From Oscillatoriales cyanobacterium CG2_30_44_21 (GTDB taxonomy: Bacteria; Cyanobacteriota; Cyanobacteriia; Pseudanabaenales; Pseudanabaenaceae): a stretch of 36,557 bases of DNA. How positions within the stretch are numbered: the first letter of the stretch is position 1; each line of letters begins with the position of its first letter. The translations under genes were made by a program, and so were the position numbers. Of the stretch, positions 24,675-31,482 are shown piece after piece. The stretch is taken from NCBI GenBank assembly GCA_001873375.1, contig MNZA01000170.1, forward strand, positions 1 to 36,557. The letters are read 5' to 3'. The notes beneath the pieces were generated by a model that had not been told where the DNA came from, ran no database searches, and saw nothing but the letters and a program-made list of their open reading frames with translations.

Positions 24675-25532
24675 ATGCGTATCTATTACCTAGCTGGCGT
24701 GATTCTTAGCGTTGCCACAATCATTAGTGCTTGTGGCGAGGGTACTCCTGTTGAATGTTCTATCAGTACCGCCCGAGAAGTTAGACAAGGTGTTGCCAAA
24801 ACAGCTAAGTTCGCGGCTGGGACGGATTGCGAACAGATAAGAACTTTAGTCGCTGAGGGGAAGCCATTGCCAACTATTGGCGATGGTACTACGACCAACG
24901 CTCCGCCAGCTCCTGCGCAGGCTCCTGTAACTGCTCCGACCTTTGACACGCCCCTAGTATCTGGACAAAGCACCCGAGAACTAATTGAGACCACCGATAA
25001 AGAAGCAAGGGTAAGAGAGCTAGAACAAAAGATTGGTGTGGACTCTAAGCAGTTGCGCGACCCCTTCACTAGCACTGTGATCAACCCAGTCCCTAAACTA
25101 GAAACACTCTTAGAAAAGCCAAAGGCTCCGCCTAAGTTAAGAGCAGCCGTTGTTGTCAGAACCAACGCCAATCGCAATAGCATCATCGCGCCTCCTGATA
25201 TACAGGCGGCGGAAGGGACGATAGTTACGGGTACTTTGGAAGCTGGGGGGACGATTTATGCCATTGTTAAAGCTTTTGGTGAAACGACCTCCCGTTCTGT
25301 CAGCGCGGGACAACTAATTTCCAACGGTAAAGTTTTGGTGAAGCGCATTGATACCAATGCGGAGCCGCCCATTGTGGTGCTACAACAAAATGGCGTGGAG
25401 GTACAGCGTCCTGTGGGAGCGCCAGTAGCTGGTTCTACTCCTAGTCAGCCTAATCAGTCCTTGCCAGCGAACTCGGCCACGCAATCCAGCGAACCCCCAA
25501 TTTCAATTCCACCGTTAATTCCTGCTCAATAG
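24675..25532 (+). CDS. Lipoprotein with a PilP-like C-terminal region (function uncertain)
   Basis: GAGGAA precedes the ATG. A signal peptide ends in the lipobox IISAC (Cys20), so the mature protein should be lipid-anchored. A Pro/Ala-rich linker covers about 70-110, then LRDPFTSTVINP (about 128-140), and a compact beta-rich region at about 178-245 (GTLEAGGTIYAIVKAFGETTSRSVSAGQLISNGKVLVKRI). The RDPF plus small beta domain recalls PilP, the pilotin-like inner-membrane lipoprotein of type IV pili, but no pil gene is adjacent. The tail is Pro/Ser/Gln-rich. I regard the PilP relation as suggestive only. Confidence 0.6.
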   Translation: MRIYYLAGVILSVATIISACGEGTPVECSISTAREVRQGVAKTAKFAAGTDCEQIRTLVAEGKPLPTIGDGTTTNAPPAPAQAPVTAPTFDTPLVSGQSTRELIETTDKEARVRELEQKIGVDSKQLRDPFTSTVINPVPKLETLLEKPKAPPKLRAAVVVRTNANRNSIIAPPDIQAAEGTIVTGTLEAGGTIYAIVKAFGETTSRSVSAGQLISNGKVLVKRIDTNAEPPIVVLQQNGVEVQRPVGAPVAGSTPSQPNQSLPANSATQSSEPPISIPPLIPAQ

Positions 25533-25564
25533 TGTTACGGCGCTTTGCGCTGAAAATTGAACCA

Positions 25565-25591
25565 AAAAAGCGTTGCTTTGCAACGCTTTTT
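25565..25591. terminator. GCGTTGC-core terminator of the lipoprotein gene
   Basis: AAAAAGCGTTGC-ttt-GCAACGCTTTTT, followed by CGCTTTTTAG. It is nearly identical to 17975-18001. Confidence 0.7.
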
Positions 25592-25610
25592 CGCTTTTTA
25601 GGATGCCATT

Positions 25611-25651
25611 AAAAAAATGAGAGCATTGTAAGTCAACGCTCTCATTTTTTT
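25611..25651. terminator. infC terminator (bidirectional)
   Basis: AAAAAAATGAGAGC pairs with GCTCTCATTTTTTT around an inner, slightly imperfect stem. A-runs and T-runs flank both sides, so it can stop transcription from infC on the minus strand and from the left. Confidence 0.7.
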
Positions 25652-25694
25652 GGATTCAAAAATATAGCGCATGGCGCTGCCTTTTTGCTGAATT

Positions 25695-26219
25695 CTACTT
25701 TTTAGGAGCCATCAGCATAGTGATGTTTCTGCCTTCTCGCTTGGGATACTGTTGAATCTCGGCAACGGATTCCAGATCGCTTGCCATACGATTGAGTAGA
25801 ACCTCGGCAAGGTCAACGTGCTGAATCTCGCGCCCGCGAAACATGACTGTGGCTTTTACCTTGTCCCCTTCTTTCAGAAAACGTTCGGCGTGGTTGATTC
25901 TGACCTTGTAGTCATGCTCTTCGATTTTGTAGCGCATCTTCACTTCTTTAACGTCAGAAGTATGTTGCTTTTTACGAGCCTCTCTGGCTTTCTTCTCTTG
26001 TTCAAACTTGAACTTGCCATAATCCATGATCCTGCATACGGGTGGATCAGCTTTGTCACTGACAAGAACAAGGTCTAATTCCTTTTCTTCAGCCATCTTT
26101 AAGGCTTCTTTGGGAGTGAGAATGCCGAGTTGCTCTCCCTCCATATCAATGACTCGGATTTTTGGATATCTGATACGTTCGTTGATTTGGGGAAGGTCTT
26201 TAATTGGCTTTTTAGTCAT
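25695..26219 (-). CDS. infC: Translation initiation factor IF-3
   Basis: IF-3 binds the 30S subunit, keeps it free of 50S and proofreads initiator tRNA and start codon. The 174-residue protein has the normal length: N-domain [22 protein letters not shown], the linker rich in Lys and Glu ([17 protein letters not shown]), and the C-domain with [40 protein letters not shown]. The start is an ATG, not the rare AUU used by some bacteria. It is not followed by rpmI-rplT, unlike in many bacteria, and appears monocistronic with its own promoter and a leader of about 210 bases. Confidence 0.97.
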   Translation of the reverse strand: MTKKPIKDLPQINERIRYPKIRVIDMEGEQLGILTPKEALKMAEEKELDLVLVSDKADPPVCRIMDYGKFKFEQEKKAREARKKQHTSDVKEVKMRYKIEEHDYKVRINHAERFLKEGDKVKATVMFRGREIQHVDLAEVLLNRMASDLESVAEIQQYPKREGRNITMLMAPKK

Positions 26220-26295
26220 GAAATCTCTGTTATCTAGTCTCTTTTAGGTATTAATTGAATTACTAAGGGTTTACAAATGTATGTAAGCATCTGGG

Positions 26296-26325
26296 CAAAA
26301 GCAGTGGCGATCGCTACTGCTTTTG
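26296..26325. promoter_or_regulatory. HIP1-centred hairpin in the infC leader
   Basis: CAAAAGCAGT and ACTGCTTTTG flank GGCGATCGCT, making a 30-base inverted repeat that is perfect apart from two wobble-type positions. It lies about 75 bases upstream of the infC ATG, within the predicted untranslated leader. Confidence 0.5.
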
Positions 26326-26437
26326 GATTTAAGTGCGCCTCATTACTTAGCAAAGCTCTATTAGAGTATCCAAGCTTTTGCGCTCAACTACGTTTAGCAA
26401 TCTTGCAAGGCTTTTTACTTGACATAAACGTTTAAGT

Positions 26438-26466
26438 ATAGTACGAACTCCCCCATCTTGTGTCAA
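26438..26466 (-). promoter_or_regulatory. Sigma70-type promoter of infC
   Basis: On the minus strand TTGACA (26461-26466) is followed by 17 bases and TACTAT (26438-26443); an alternative -10, TATACT, overlaps at 26435-26440. It starts only a few bases after the aroB stop, so infC need not depend on the aroB promoter. The predicted transcript start is near 26430. Confidence 0.7.
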
Positions 26467-26469
26467 GTA

Positions 26470-27588
26470 TCATGCGACTATTTTTCGTAAATTTTGTTTA
26501 ACTAGCTCAGCTGTGACTTGATCGCTGAGATTGGCGGAGCCGAGTGCTGTCGGCAAGATGAAGCGCACTTTTCCTGCTTCTACTTTCTTGTCATTGGACA
26601 AAGAAGCAGCGATCGCATCTAGGTCAATGTCTGAGGGCAGAGTTTGCGGTAAACGGGCTTTGCTAATCAATAACATTTGTCGATCTTGATCTGGCTGTGT
26701 CCATAGTCCAAGGTCAACCGCGATCGCGCCTGCGATCGCCATGCCTAGCCCCACAGCTTCGCCGTGATTGTAGAGGCGGTAATTGGTGACTGATTCGATC
26801 GCATGACCGACTGTGTGACCGTAGTTGAGAATTGCCCGCAAATTGCCCTCTTTTTCATCCTTGGAGACGATCTCGGCTTTGGCTTTGGCACAACGATATA
26901 GGATTGATTGTAGTAAGTCAGGTTTGACATAGCGCAACTGGTCAAGGCGATCGCAATTAGCTAATAGCTCAAATAAATCGCGATCCCAGATCACGCCATA
27001 TTTAATTACTTCGGCGATCGCGGAACGAAACTCGCGGGCAGGTAAAGTCTTGAGGACTTCGGGATCAACCCAAACTAGACGCGGCTGGTGAAATGCGCCA
27101 ATTAAGTTTTTGCCATGAGGGTGGTTGATCCCCGTTTTGCCACCGATCGCTGAGTCCACCATTGCTAAAAGTGTCGTTGGTACTTGCACTAGGTCAATCC
27201 CGCGTAACCAAGTTGCTGCCGCATAGCCCGACATATCACCAACTACGCCACCACCAAGGGCAATGATTAAGGACGATCGCTCTAGGCGATGGGCAAGGGC
27301 AGCATCATAAATTTTTTGGAGCGAGTTGGCGGTCTTGAATCTTTCTCCTGCTGGCAAAATTAGATTGGTAGCATTAAATCCTGCATTAGTAAGAGAGGAG
27401 CTTACAGTCTCACCGTAATGTTTATAAATGACAGGATTAGAAACAATTAAAACCTTGTTACTTTTTTTACCCAGTCCAATTTCTACTAATTTTGTGCCTA
27501 AGTTTTGCAGGCTATGGTTAGCGATCGCAATGTCATAACGGCGATCGCCTTCAAGGGCAACGGTGACAGTTGCGGAGTTTGAGGACAT
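26470..27588 (-). CDS. aroB: 3-dehydroquinate synthase
   Basis: This second step of the shikimate pathway converts DAHP to 3-dehydroquinate with NAD+ and Zn2+ (or Co2+), in the cytosol. The motifs [22 protein letters not shown] and [29 protein letters not shown] mark NAD and substrate binding. The metal ligands are Glu in AEVIKYGV, His in [12 protein letters not shown] and His in [10 protein letters not shown]. The track begins at TTG 27600, but a TATAAT at 27609-27614 would put the transcript start at about 27602, so the ATG at 27588 (372 residues, MSSNSATV) is the better start. Confidence 0.95.
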   Translation of the reverse strand: MSSNSATVTVALEGDRRYDIAIANHSLQNLGTKLVEIGLGKKSNKVLIVSNPVIYKHYGETVSSSLTNAGFNATNLILPAGERFKTANSLQKIYDAALAHRLERSSLIIALGGGVVGDMSGYAAATWLRGIDLVQVPTTLLAMVDSAIGGKTGINHPHGKNLIGAFHQPRLVWVDPEVLKTLPAREFRSAIAEVIKYGVIWDRDLFELLANCDRLDQLRYVKPDLLQSILYRCAKAKAEIVSKDEKEGNLRAILNYGHTVGHAIESVTNYRLYNHGEAVGLGMAIAGAIAVDLGLWTQPDQDRQMLLISKARLPQTLPSDIDLDAIAASLSNDKKVEAGKVRFILPTALGSANLSDQVTAELVKQNLRKIVA

Positions 27589-27608
27589 ATTTCTAATCAA
27601 AGGTTAGT

Positions 27609-27614
27609 ATTATA
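27609..27614 (-). promoter_or_regulatory. -10 box of aroB
   Basis: A perfect TATAAT on the minus strand lies 20 bases before the ATG at 27588. No good -35 hexamer lies at 16-18 bases. The implied leader is about 14 bases. Confidence 0.5.
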
Positions 27615-27647
27615 GGCGATATGGCAATGCAAAAATCGCGATCGCGC

Positions 27648-27983
27648 CTAACTTACGGCATACTCTGTAAACTGACGCATAAATTCAGAATGAAAGCCGA
27701 TCACAATATCCTGTTTAGGCACTCCTGCTTTCACTAATTCTTCGGCAAGTTCAATTTCTGTACCGTTATATTGCAACCAAATTTTGCCTTGTTTAATATC
27801 AAGGTGCAGAATGCAACCATAAACACGATGTTCTTTTTCCCAGCCAACATTGACAATTTGATAATGGTCATGCTCTGTGTCAAAAATCAACTCTCGATCT
27901 ACACCATTTCGTCTGTAGTCATCTTGACCATACTCTTTAATAATCGTTTTAATAATTTCCCGATATTTATTTAGTTTATCCAT
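27648..27983 (-). CDS. xisI: XisI-family protein
   Basis: The 111-residue protein matches XisI along its length: MDKLNKYREIIKTIIKEYG, then GVDRELIFDTEHDHYQIVNVGWEKEHRVYGCILHLDIKQGKIWLQYNGTEIELAEELVKAGVPKQDIVIGFH. XisI was described as a factor controlling excision of the fdxN element in heterocystous Anabaena, with XisH and the recombinase XisF. Here there is no recombinase and no fdxN, so that role is unlikely. xisH-xisI pairs are spread through cyanobacteria, often in multiple copies. The start overlaps the 3' end of xisH by 13 bases, indicating coupled translation. Confidence 0.93.
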   Translation of the reverse strand: MDKLNKYREIIKTIIKEYGQDDYRRNGVDRELIFDTEHDHYQIVNVGWEKEHRVYGCILHLDIKQGKIWLQYNGTEIELAEELVKAGVPKQDIVIGFHSEFMRQFTEYAVS

Positions 27984-28387
27984 TGCTCTATTTCCTGCTT
28001 AGTTGGGTTATAGACAATCAGGCTTATACCTTGATTTTTAATAACAAGCTGAATCAATTCTAATTTAAAGAATGTTTCGTAAGTTGCGATCGGTACAGCC
28101 AAATACATTATCCTCTCTGGTTGCTTTTGGCTAAGCACAGCTTTGTAATTAATAAATTGCCCCAAAGCTCTATGAAACTCAGAAATTGCCGAACTACCAA
28201 TAAAGCTTTTAATTTCAACTGCGATTTTTTCACCATCACGTTCAGCAGCAATTATTTTTTCAGCAGCTAAATCAATATAAATTTCAACCCCACCAAAATC
28301 TAAGTACAGTGGATCATCGGTGATTGCCCAGCCTTCTTTTTCTAGCCCTATTTTGACTGTATCGTGAAAAATATCTTTTGCAGGCAT
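27971..28387 (-). CDS. xisH: XisH-family protein (endonuclease-like fold)
   Basis: The start at 28387 fits the family's usual MPAKDIFHDTVK; the track's ATG at 28402 adds five residues. The product of about 138 residues contains a PD-(D/E)XK-like core: DFGGVEIYIDLAAEKIIAAERDGEKIAVEIKSFIG, with Asp/Glu and the ExK in VEIKSF, then SEFHRALGQFINYKAVL. That suggests a nuclease-type fold related to restriction enzymes and Uma2 proteins. It always pairs with xisI, so the two probably work together, perhaps as an enzyme and its partner or inhibitor. No recombinase gene lies near. Confidence 0.92.
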   Translation of the reverse strand: MPAKDIFHDTVKIGLEKEGWAITDDPLYLDFGGVEIYIDLAAEKIIAAERDGEKIAVEIKSFIGSSAISEFHRALGQFINYKAVLSQKQPERIMYLAVPIATYETFFKLELIQLVIKNQGISLIVYNPTKQEIEQWIN

Positions 28388-28442
28388 AAAATTAAGTAAC
28401 ATTCCAACAAGTATTTACCAAGACTGACCAAAATACACCTAA

Positions 28443-28940
28443 TTATGACTGTACTTTGTTTTTCTGTCTCCACTCTGGCGGGAGTTCAACACTTACTTTG
28501 ATATCTATGGTTCCTGAATTTTGATTAAAGTTCATAATAGTTAGCTTAACAAATTGCTCCAACTCTTGCTCTGTTGCAGTCTGTGATTGCGAAAAAGACC
28601 TTAATCGATATCCTTCGGTTTCGCTCCAATGGGGAATACTATGACGACTACCTGTATTTTGTTCTGGACTATCTGCCATATTAGTAATCTTTTTAAAATA
28701 TTTGTATAAAGTTTTGCATAGGTAAACCTCTACACCTTTTGGACTTTTGACTAAATTCTTGGCAATCTCAGTGGGCGTATGTCCACACAGCAAACTTCGC
28801 AAATACAGCTTTTCTGTTGGATTTAAACCCTTACGAGAATTAGGAGCAACTTCTTGTTTGACCTTCGCAAATCGTTCGTAAATTTTGTCTAAGTCCCAGT
28901 AATATTGTGCTTCAGCAAATATCTTTTCCTCGTCAATCAT
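28443..28940 (-). CDS. Helix-turn-helix protein divergent from the TerY-P-like triad
   Basis: The ATG at 28940 has AGGTGG five bases upstream and is preferred to the track's GTG at 28949. Residues about 35-95 form a LuxR/sigma-like HTH: LNPTEKLYLRSLLCGHTPTEIAKNLVKSPKGVEVYLCKTLYKYFKKIT. A similar N-terminal HTH module is found in cyanobacterial STAND/NTPase and vWA-MoxR-associated proteins. The C-terminal part is polar (SRHSIPHWSETEGYRLRSFSQSQ) and ends in a predicted beta segment (TIDIKVSVELPPEW). Transcribed divergently from the vWA-PP2C-kinase genes over a 113-base gap rich in repeated TAGC motifs, it is a candidate regulator of that cluster. Confidence 0.72.
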   Translation of the reverse strand: MIDEEKIFAEAQYYWDLDKIYERFAKVKQEVAPNSRKGLNPTEKLYLRSLLCGHTPTEIAKNLVKSPKGVEVYLCKTLYKYFKKITNMADSPEQNTGSRHSIPHWSETEGYRLRSFSQSQTATEQELEQFVKLTIMNFNQNSGTIDIKVSVELPPEWRQKNKVQS

Positions 28941-28968
28941 AAATTCCACCTAAATAGTAGCTAATGAC

Positions 28969-29029
28969 TAGCAAAATTCATAGCATATGCTAGGTAAAGC
29001 TTAGCAAAAGAATATGCTATTGTTATAAA
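28969..29029. promoter_or_regulatory. Divergent promoter with repeated operator-like motifs
   Basis: TAGCAAAA...ATATGCTA occurs twice (28969-28992 and 29002-29019), with 8- and 2-base spacers. The first copy contains the palindrome TAGCATATGCTA (28981-28992). The second copy overlaps a plausible promoter of the vWA gene: TTAGCA (29001-29006), 17 bases, TATAAA (29024-29029). A regulator bound here would block or control the triad and probably the HTH gene. Confidence 0.55.
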
Positions 29030-29053
29030 AATTCTCAAGTAGATATAACAGTT

Positions 29054-29728
29054 ATGGCAGTTAATTACCGTGATTTTCCTGAAGCCTACGAGAATACTGA
29101 AGCAAGATGTCCTGTAGTACTTGTGCTTGATGTTTCGGGATCGATGTCAGGGGAGCCAATTAGACAATTAAATGAGGGGCTAAGAGTTCTAAAAAAAGCA
29201 TTGGAAGATGACCCAACTGCGAGTTTGCGTGTAGAAGTAGCAGTTGTTACATTTGGGGCTTCAGTTAGCCTTGCCCATGATTTTGCCACGATGGATGCGT
29301 TTAACCCTCCAACACTTAGCGCAGATGGTGGCACGCCTATGGGTGAAGGACTTGAATATGCTCTGCAATTAGTGGCTGAACGAAAAGAGCAGTACAAAAA
29401 TCATGGTCTAAAATATTATCAGCCTTGGGTATGGCTGATTACAGATGGTTATCCAAATGGCAACTCGCCTTGGCAAGAAGCTGCTCAGAAAATTCATCAA
29501 GAGCATAAAAACAAGAAAATCTCTTTCTTTGCCGTGGCGGTTGAGGGAGCCGATATGAACCAACTCAAGCAGGTTTCTCCGCCAGATCGTACTCCTGTTA
29601 AATTGAACGGACTTGACTTTAAGACGATGTTTTTATGGCTAAGTAGATCAGTGGGCAAAACAGCTAGTGGCAAAGTTGGTGAAGAAGGGCAAACTAAACT
29701 AGAGCCAATTGGTTGGGGAAGTGTTTAA
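29054..29728 (+). CDS. von Willebrand A-domain protein (TerY-like)
   Basis: The 224-residue soluble protein is almost entirely a vWA domain, with a complete MIDAS: DVSGSMS (D26, S28, S30), Thr94 in GGTPMGEG and Asp131 in LITDGYPNG. The region with QLNEGLRVLKKALEDDPTA and VAVEGADMNQLKQVS fits the TerY subfamily of tellurite-resistance/stress systems. A vWA domain with metal in the MIDAS binds partner proteins. The stop codon overlaps the ATG of the PP2C gene (TAATG), so the two are coupled. It is the first gene of the triad with PP2C and kinase. Confidence 0.85.
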   Translation: MAVNYRDFPEAYENTEARCPVVLVLDVSGSMSGEPIRQLNEGLRVLKKALEDDPTASLRVEVAVVTFGASVSLAHDFATMDAFNPPTLSADGGTPMGEGLEYALQLVAERKEQYKNHGLKYYQPWVWLITDGYPNGNSPWQEAAQKIHQEHKNKKISFFAVAVEGADMNQLKQVSPPDRTPVKLNGLDFKTMFLWLSRSVGKTASGKVGEEGQTKLEPIGWGSV

Positions 29729-31389
29729 TGTGGGGATGGGGAAGTAATCAAGGTAAATCTCAAAATCAGGCTTCAACAAGAAGCCAGTGGAGAGCGATCG
29801 CCCGTTTCGAGATGGGGACAAGCCACATATCAACGCAAACGCCTTGTCAAGACTATGCAGAATATAAGCCATATGGCAATGATTACTTGATTGGAGCCGT
29901 ATCTGATGGGGCAGGGAGCCGCAGTTTGTCCCATTATGGCTCTAAGATTGCTGTTGAGACTACTATAAAATTTTTTACAGAAAAACTAGAAACCTCACGA
30001 AGCAAGTCATTCTTGTCACAAGATGGTGTGCAAATAGTTTTTCGAGAATTGATTGAAGTCGTTAGACATGAAATAGAAATAGCGGCGCAGGATTACTATC
30101 GGGAGAAGGGTAAAAAAGTTAGTGTGGGTGAATTTGCTTGTACTCTTCTGGCTTTTATCGCCTTTCCAGATGGCATAGCAGCTATGCAATTAGGTGACGG
30201 TTTCATTGTTGTCAGAAACTATCAAGGTAAAGGCTATGACTTACTTTTTGAGCCAAGCAAAGGCGAATACGCAAATGAAACTACCTTTGTAACTTCATCT
30301 TCCACGCATATTCAGCAAGATCTACAGATAACTTACAAAGCTAATCCTGTTAGCTTTATTTGTGCCTCAACTGATGGTCTAGAAAATTTAGCTCTCAATT
30401 TACGAAACAATGTAGCTTATCCGAAGTTTTTTGTCCCCCTCGAAAAATATATTCAAGAAACGATAGAGCCAGAGAAAGACGGCTACCTTATAGCTTTTTT
30501 AAATCATGAGACAGTTAATCGTAAGACTGATGATGATAAGACTATTTTGTTATGCGTCGATGTAAATGCTGATCCCGTCACAGAAATAAATTTAGGTGAT
30601 ACACCGACATCTAAAATACCTAGTTCACTGCCTCCGTCACAAACTCCACCGCCTGTGATTGGCTATCCGCCACCTATTCCCTTGCCTTCAGGCAGGAGAA
30701 CACCTAAACCATCTCCCGCAGATGTAATTACTACCCAAACTCCGTTTCCAACAGAAACGGATGACATTACTTATACAGCGCCTACATCAACGAAAAAGAT
30801 AAAAACAAAAGATTCACCTGTTTTAATAGGTCTTTTTCTATTTTCAAGTTTTCTGTATGTCTATTTTGCGACACTTGCAGCTTATCTTTTAGTTGAAAAA
30901 ATTCATCAAAACCGTCCTGAATTACAAATAACCATTGAAGTTTTGTGGAACAAAGCAGCAATTGGTTCTATACCAATTTGGGTTGCTACGATTTTTATTA
31001 TTGTTCTAACACTTTGGTCAATATTTTCTGGATTATATGCCACTGATAATGATATCGATAAAGATCGAAGATCCAAAAAAGATCAAAAATTCAAAAGTAC
31101 AAAAAAAGAAACTATACAGAGCTTAATTAAAAGTTTTAAACCAAATTTTGGCGAAATTATTTCTGTTTGTTTACCAGTTTTTGCTCTAACTTTGGCGCTC
31201 CTAACATCAATACACTTAAATAATACTTTTCCAAATACAAAAAGCTCAAACTCGAATAGTCAAAAAACTCAACAAACAGAAATTAGAAATAATTCTGGGG
31301 AATCGGCAAAAACCTTGAACGATCCCTGCAATGGTAAAAATGATTTTATGCGTCGAAAGTTATATCAAATCTTCAGATTACCAAAATGA
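29728..31389 (+). CDS. PP2C-type protein phosphatase with C-terminal membrane helices
   Basis: The ATG at 29728 overlaps the vWA stop and has GGGGAAG upstream; the track's TTG at 29713 is less likely. The N-terminal 280 residues form a PP2C_2-type phosphatase with the metal-binding residues: QDYAEY (D42), SDGAG (D60), LGDGF (D157), STDGL (D216) and TDDDKT (D268-D270). A proline-rich linker follows (about 290-345), then three membrane helices at about 364-390, 411-437 and 475-498. The phosphatase should face the cytosol, anchored in the membrane. It presumably dephosphorylates targets of the kinase encoded next. The C-terminal tail (NDPCNGKNDFMRRK...) looks unlike the rest. Confidence 0.85.
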   Translation: MWGWGSNQGKSQNQASTRSQWRAIARFEMGTSHISTQTPCQDYAEYKPYGNDYLIGAVSDGAGSRSLSHYGSKIAVETTIKFFTEKLETSRSKSFLSQDGVQIVFRELIEVVRHEIEIAAQDYYREKGKKVSVGEFACTLLAFIAFPDGIAAMQLGDGFIVVRNYQGKGYDLLFEPSKGEYANETTFVTSSSTHIQQDLQITYKANPVSFICASTDGLENLALNLRNNVAYPKFFVPLEKYIQETIEPEKDGYLIAFLNHETVNRKTDDDKTILLCVDVNADPVTEINLGDTPTSKIPSSLPPSQTPPPVIGYPPPIPLPSGRRTPKPSPADVITTQTPFPTETDDITYTAPTSTKKIKTKDSPVLIGLFLFSSFLYVYFATLAAYLLVEKIHQNRPELQITIEVLWNKAAIGSIPIWVATIFIIVLTLWSIFSGLYATDNDIDKDRRSKKDQKFKSTKKETIQSLIKSFKPNFGEIISVCLPVFALTLALLTSIHLNNTFPNTKSSNSNSQKTQQTEIRNNSGESAKTLNDPCNGKNDFMRRKLYQIFRLPK

Positions 31390-31433
31390 TAAATCCTTTA
31401 ATTTAAGCCTAGCTTTAATAAATTGGATTTATC
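31388..31433. promoter_or_regulatory. Stem-loop between the phosphatase and kinase genes
   Basis: GATAAATCC (31388-31396) pairs perfectly with GGATTTATC (31425-31433). AATTT/AAATT and AAGC/GCTT pair inside it. It starts at the PP2C stop codon. There is no T-run, so it may be a processing or stabilising element rather than a terminator. Confidence 0.4.
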
Positions 31434-31482
31434 TAATGTTTTATTCATATAAAAGACAAGTTAGTCGCGTAAGCAAAAAACA

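Noticed and set aside
24686-25186. 166-residue minus-strand ORF with a hydrophobic look
   Set aside because: Antisense to the lipoprotein gene, which has a good Shine-Dalgarno and lipobox. The Ser/Ala/Val-rich content is the reverse reading of the Pro/Ala-rich gene.
27648-28402. An fdxN-type excision element around xisHI
   Set aside because: No XisF/XisA-like recombinase, no fdxN or nif gene and no pair of direct repeats that could be attachment sites was seen.
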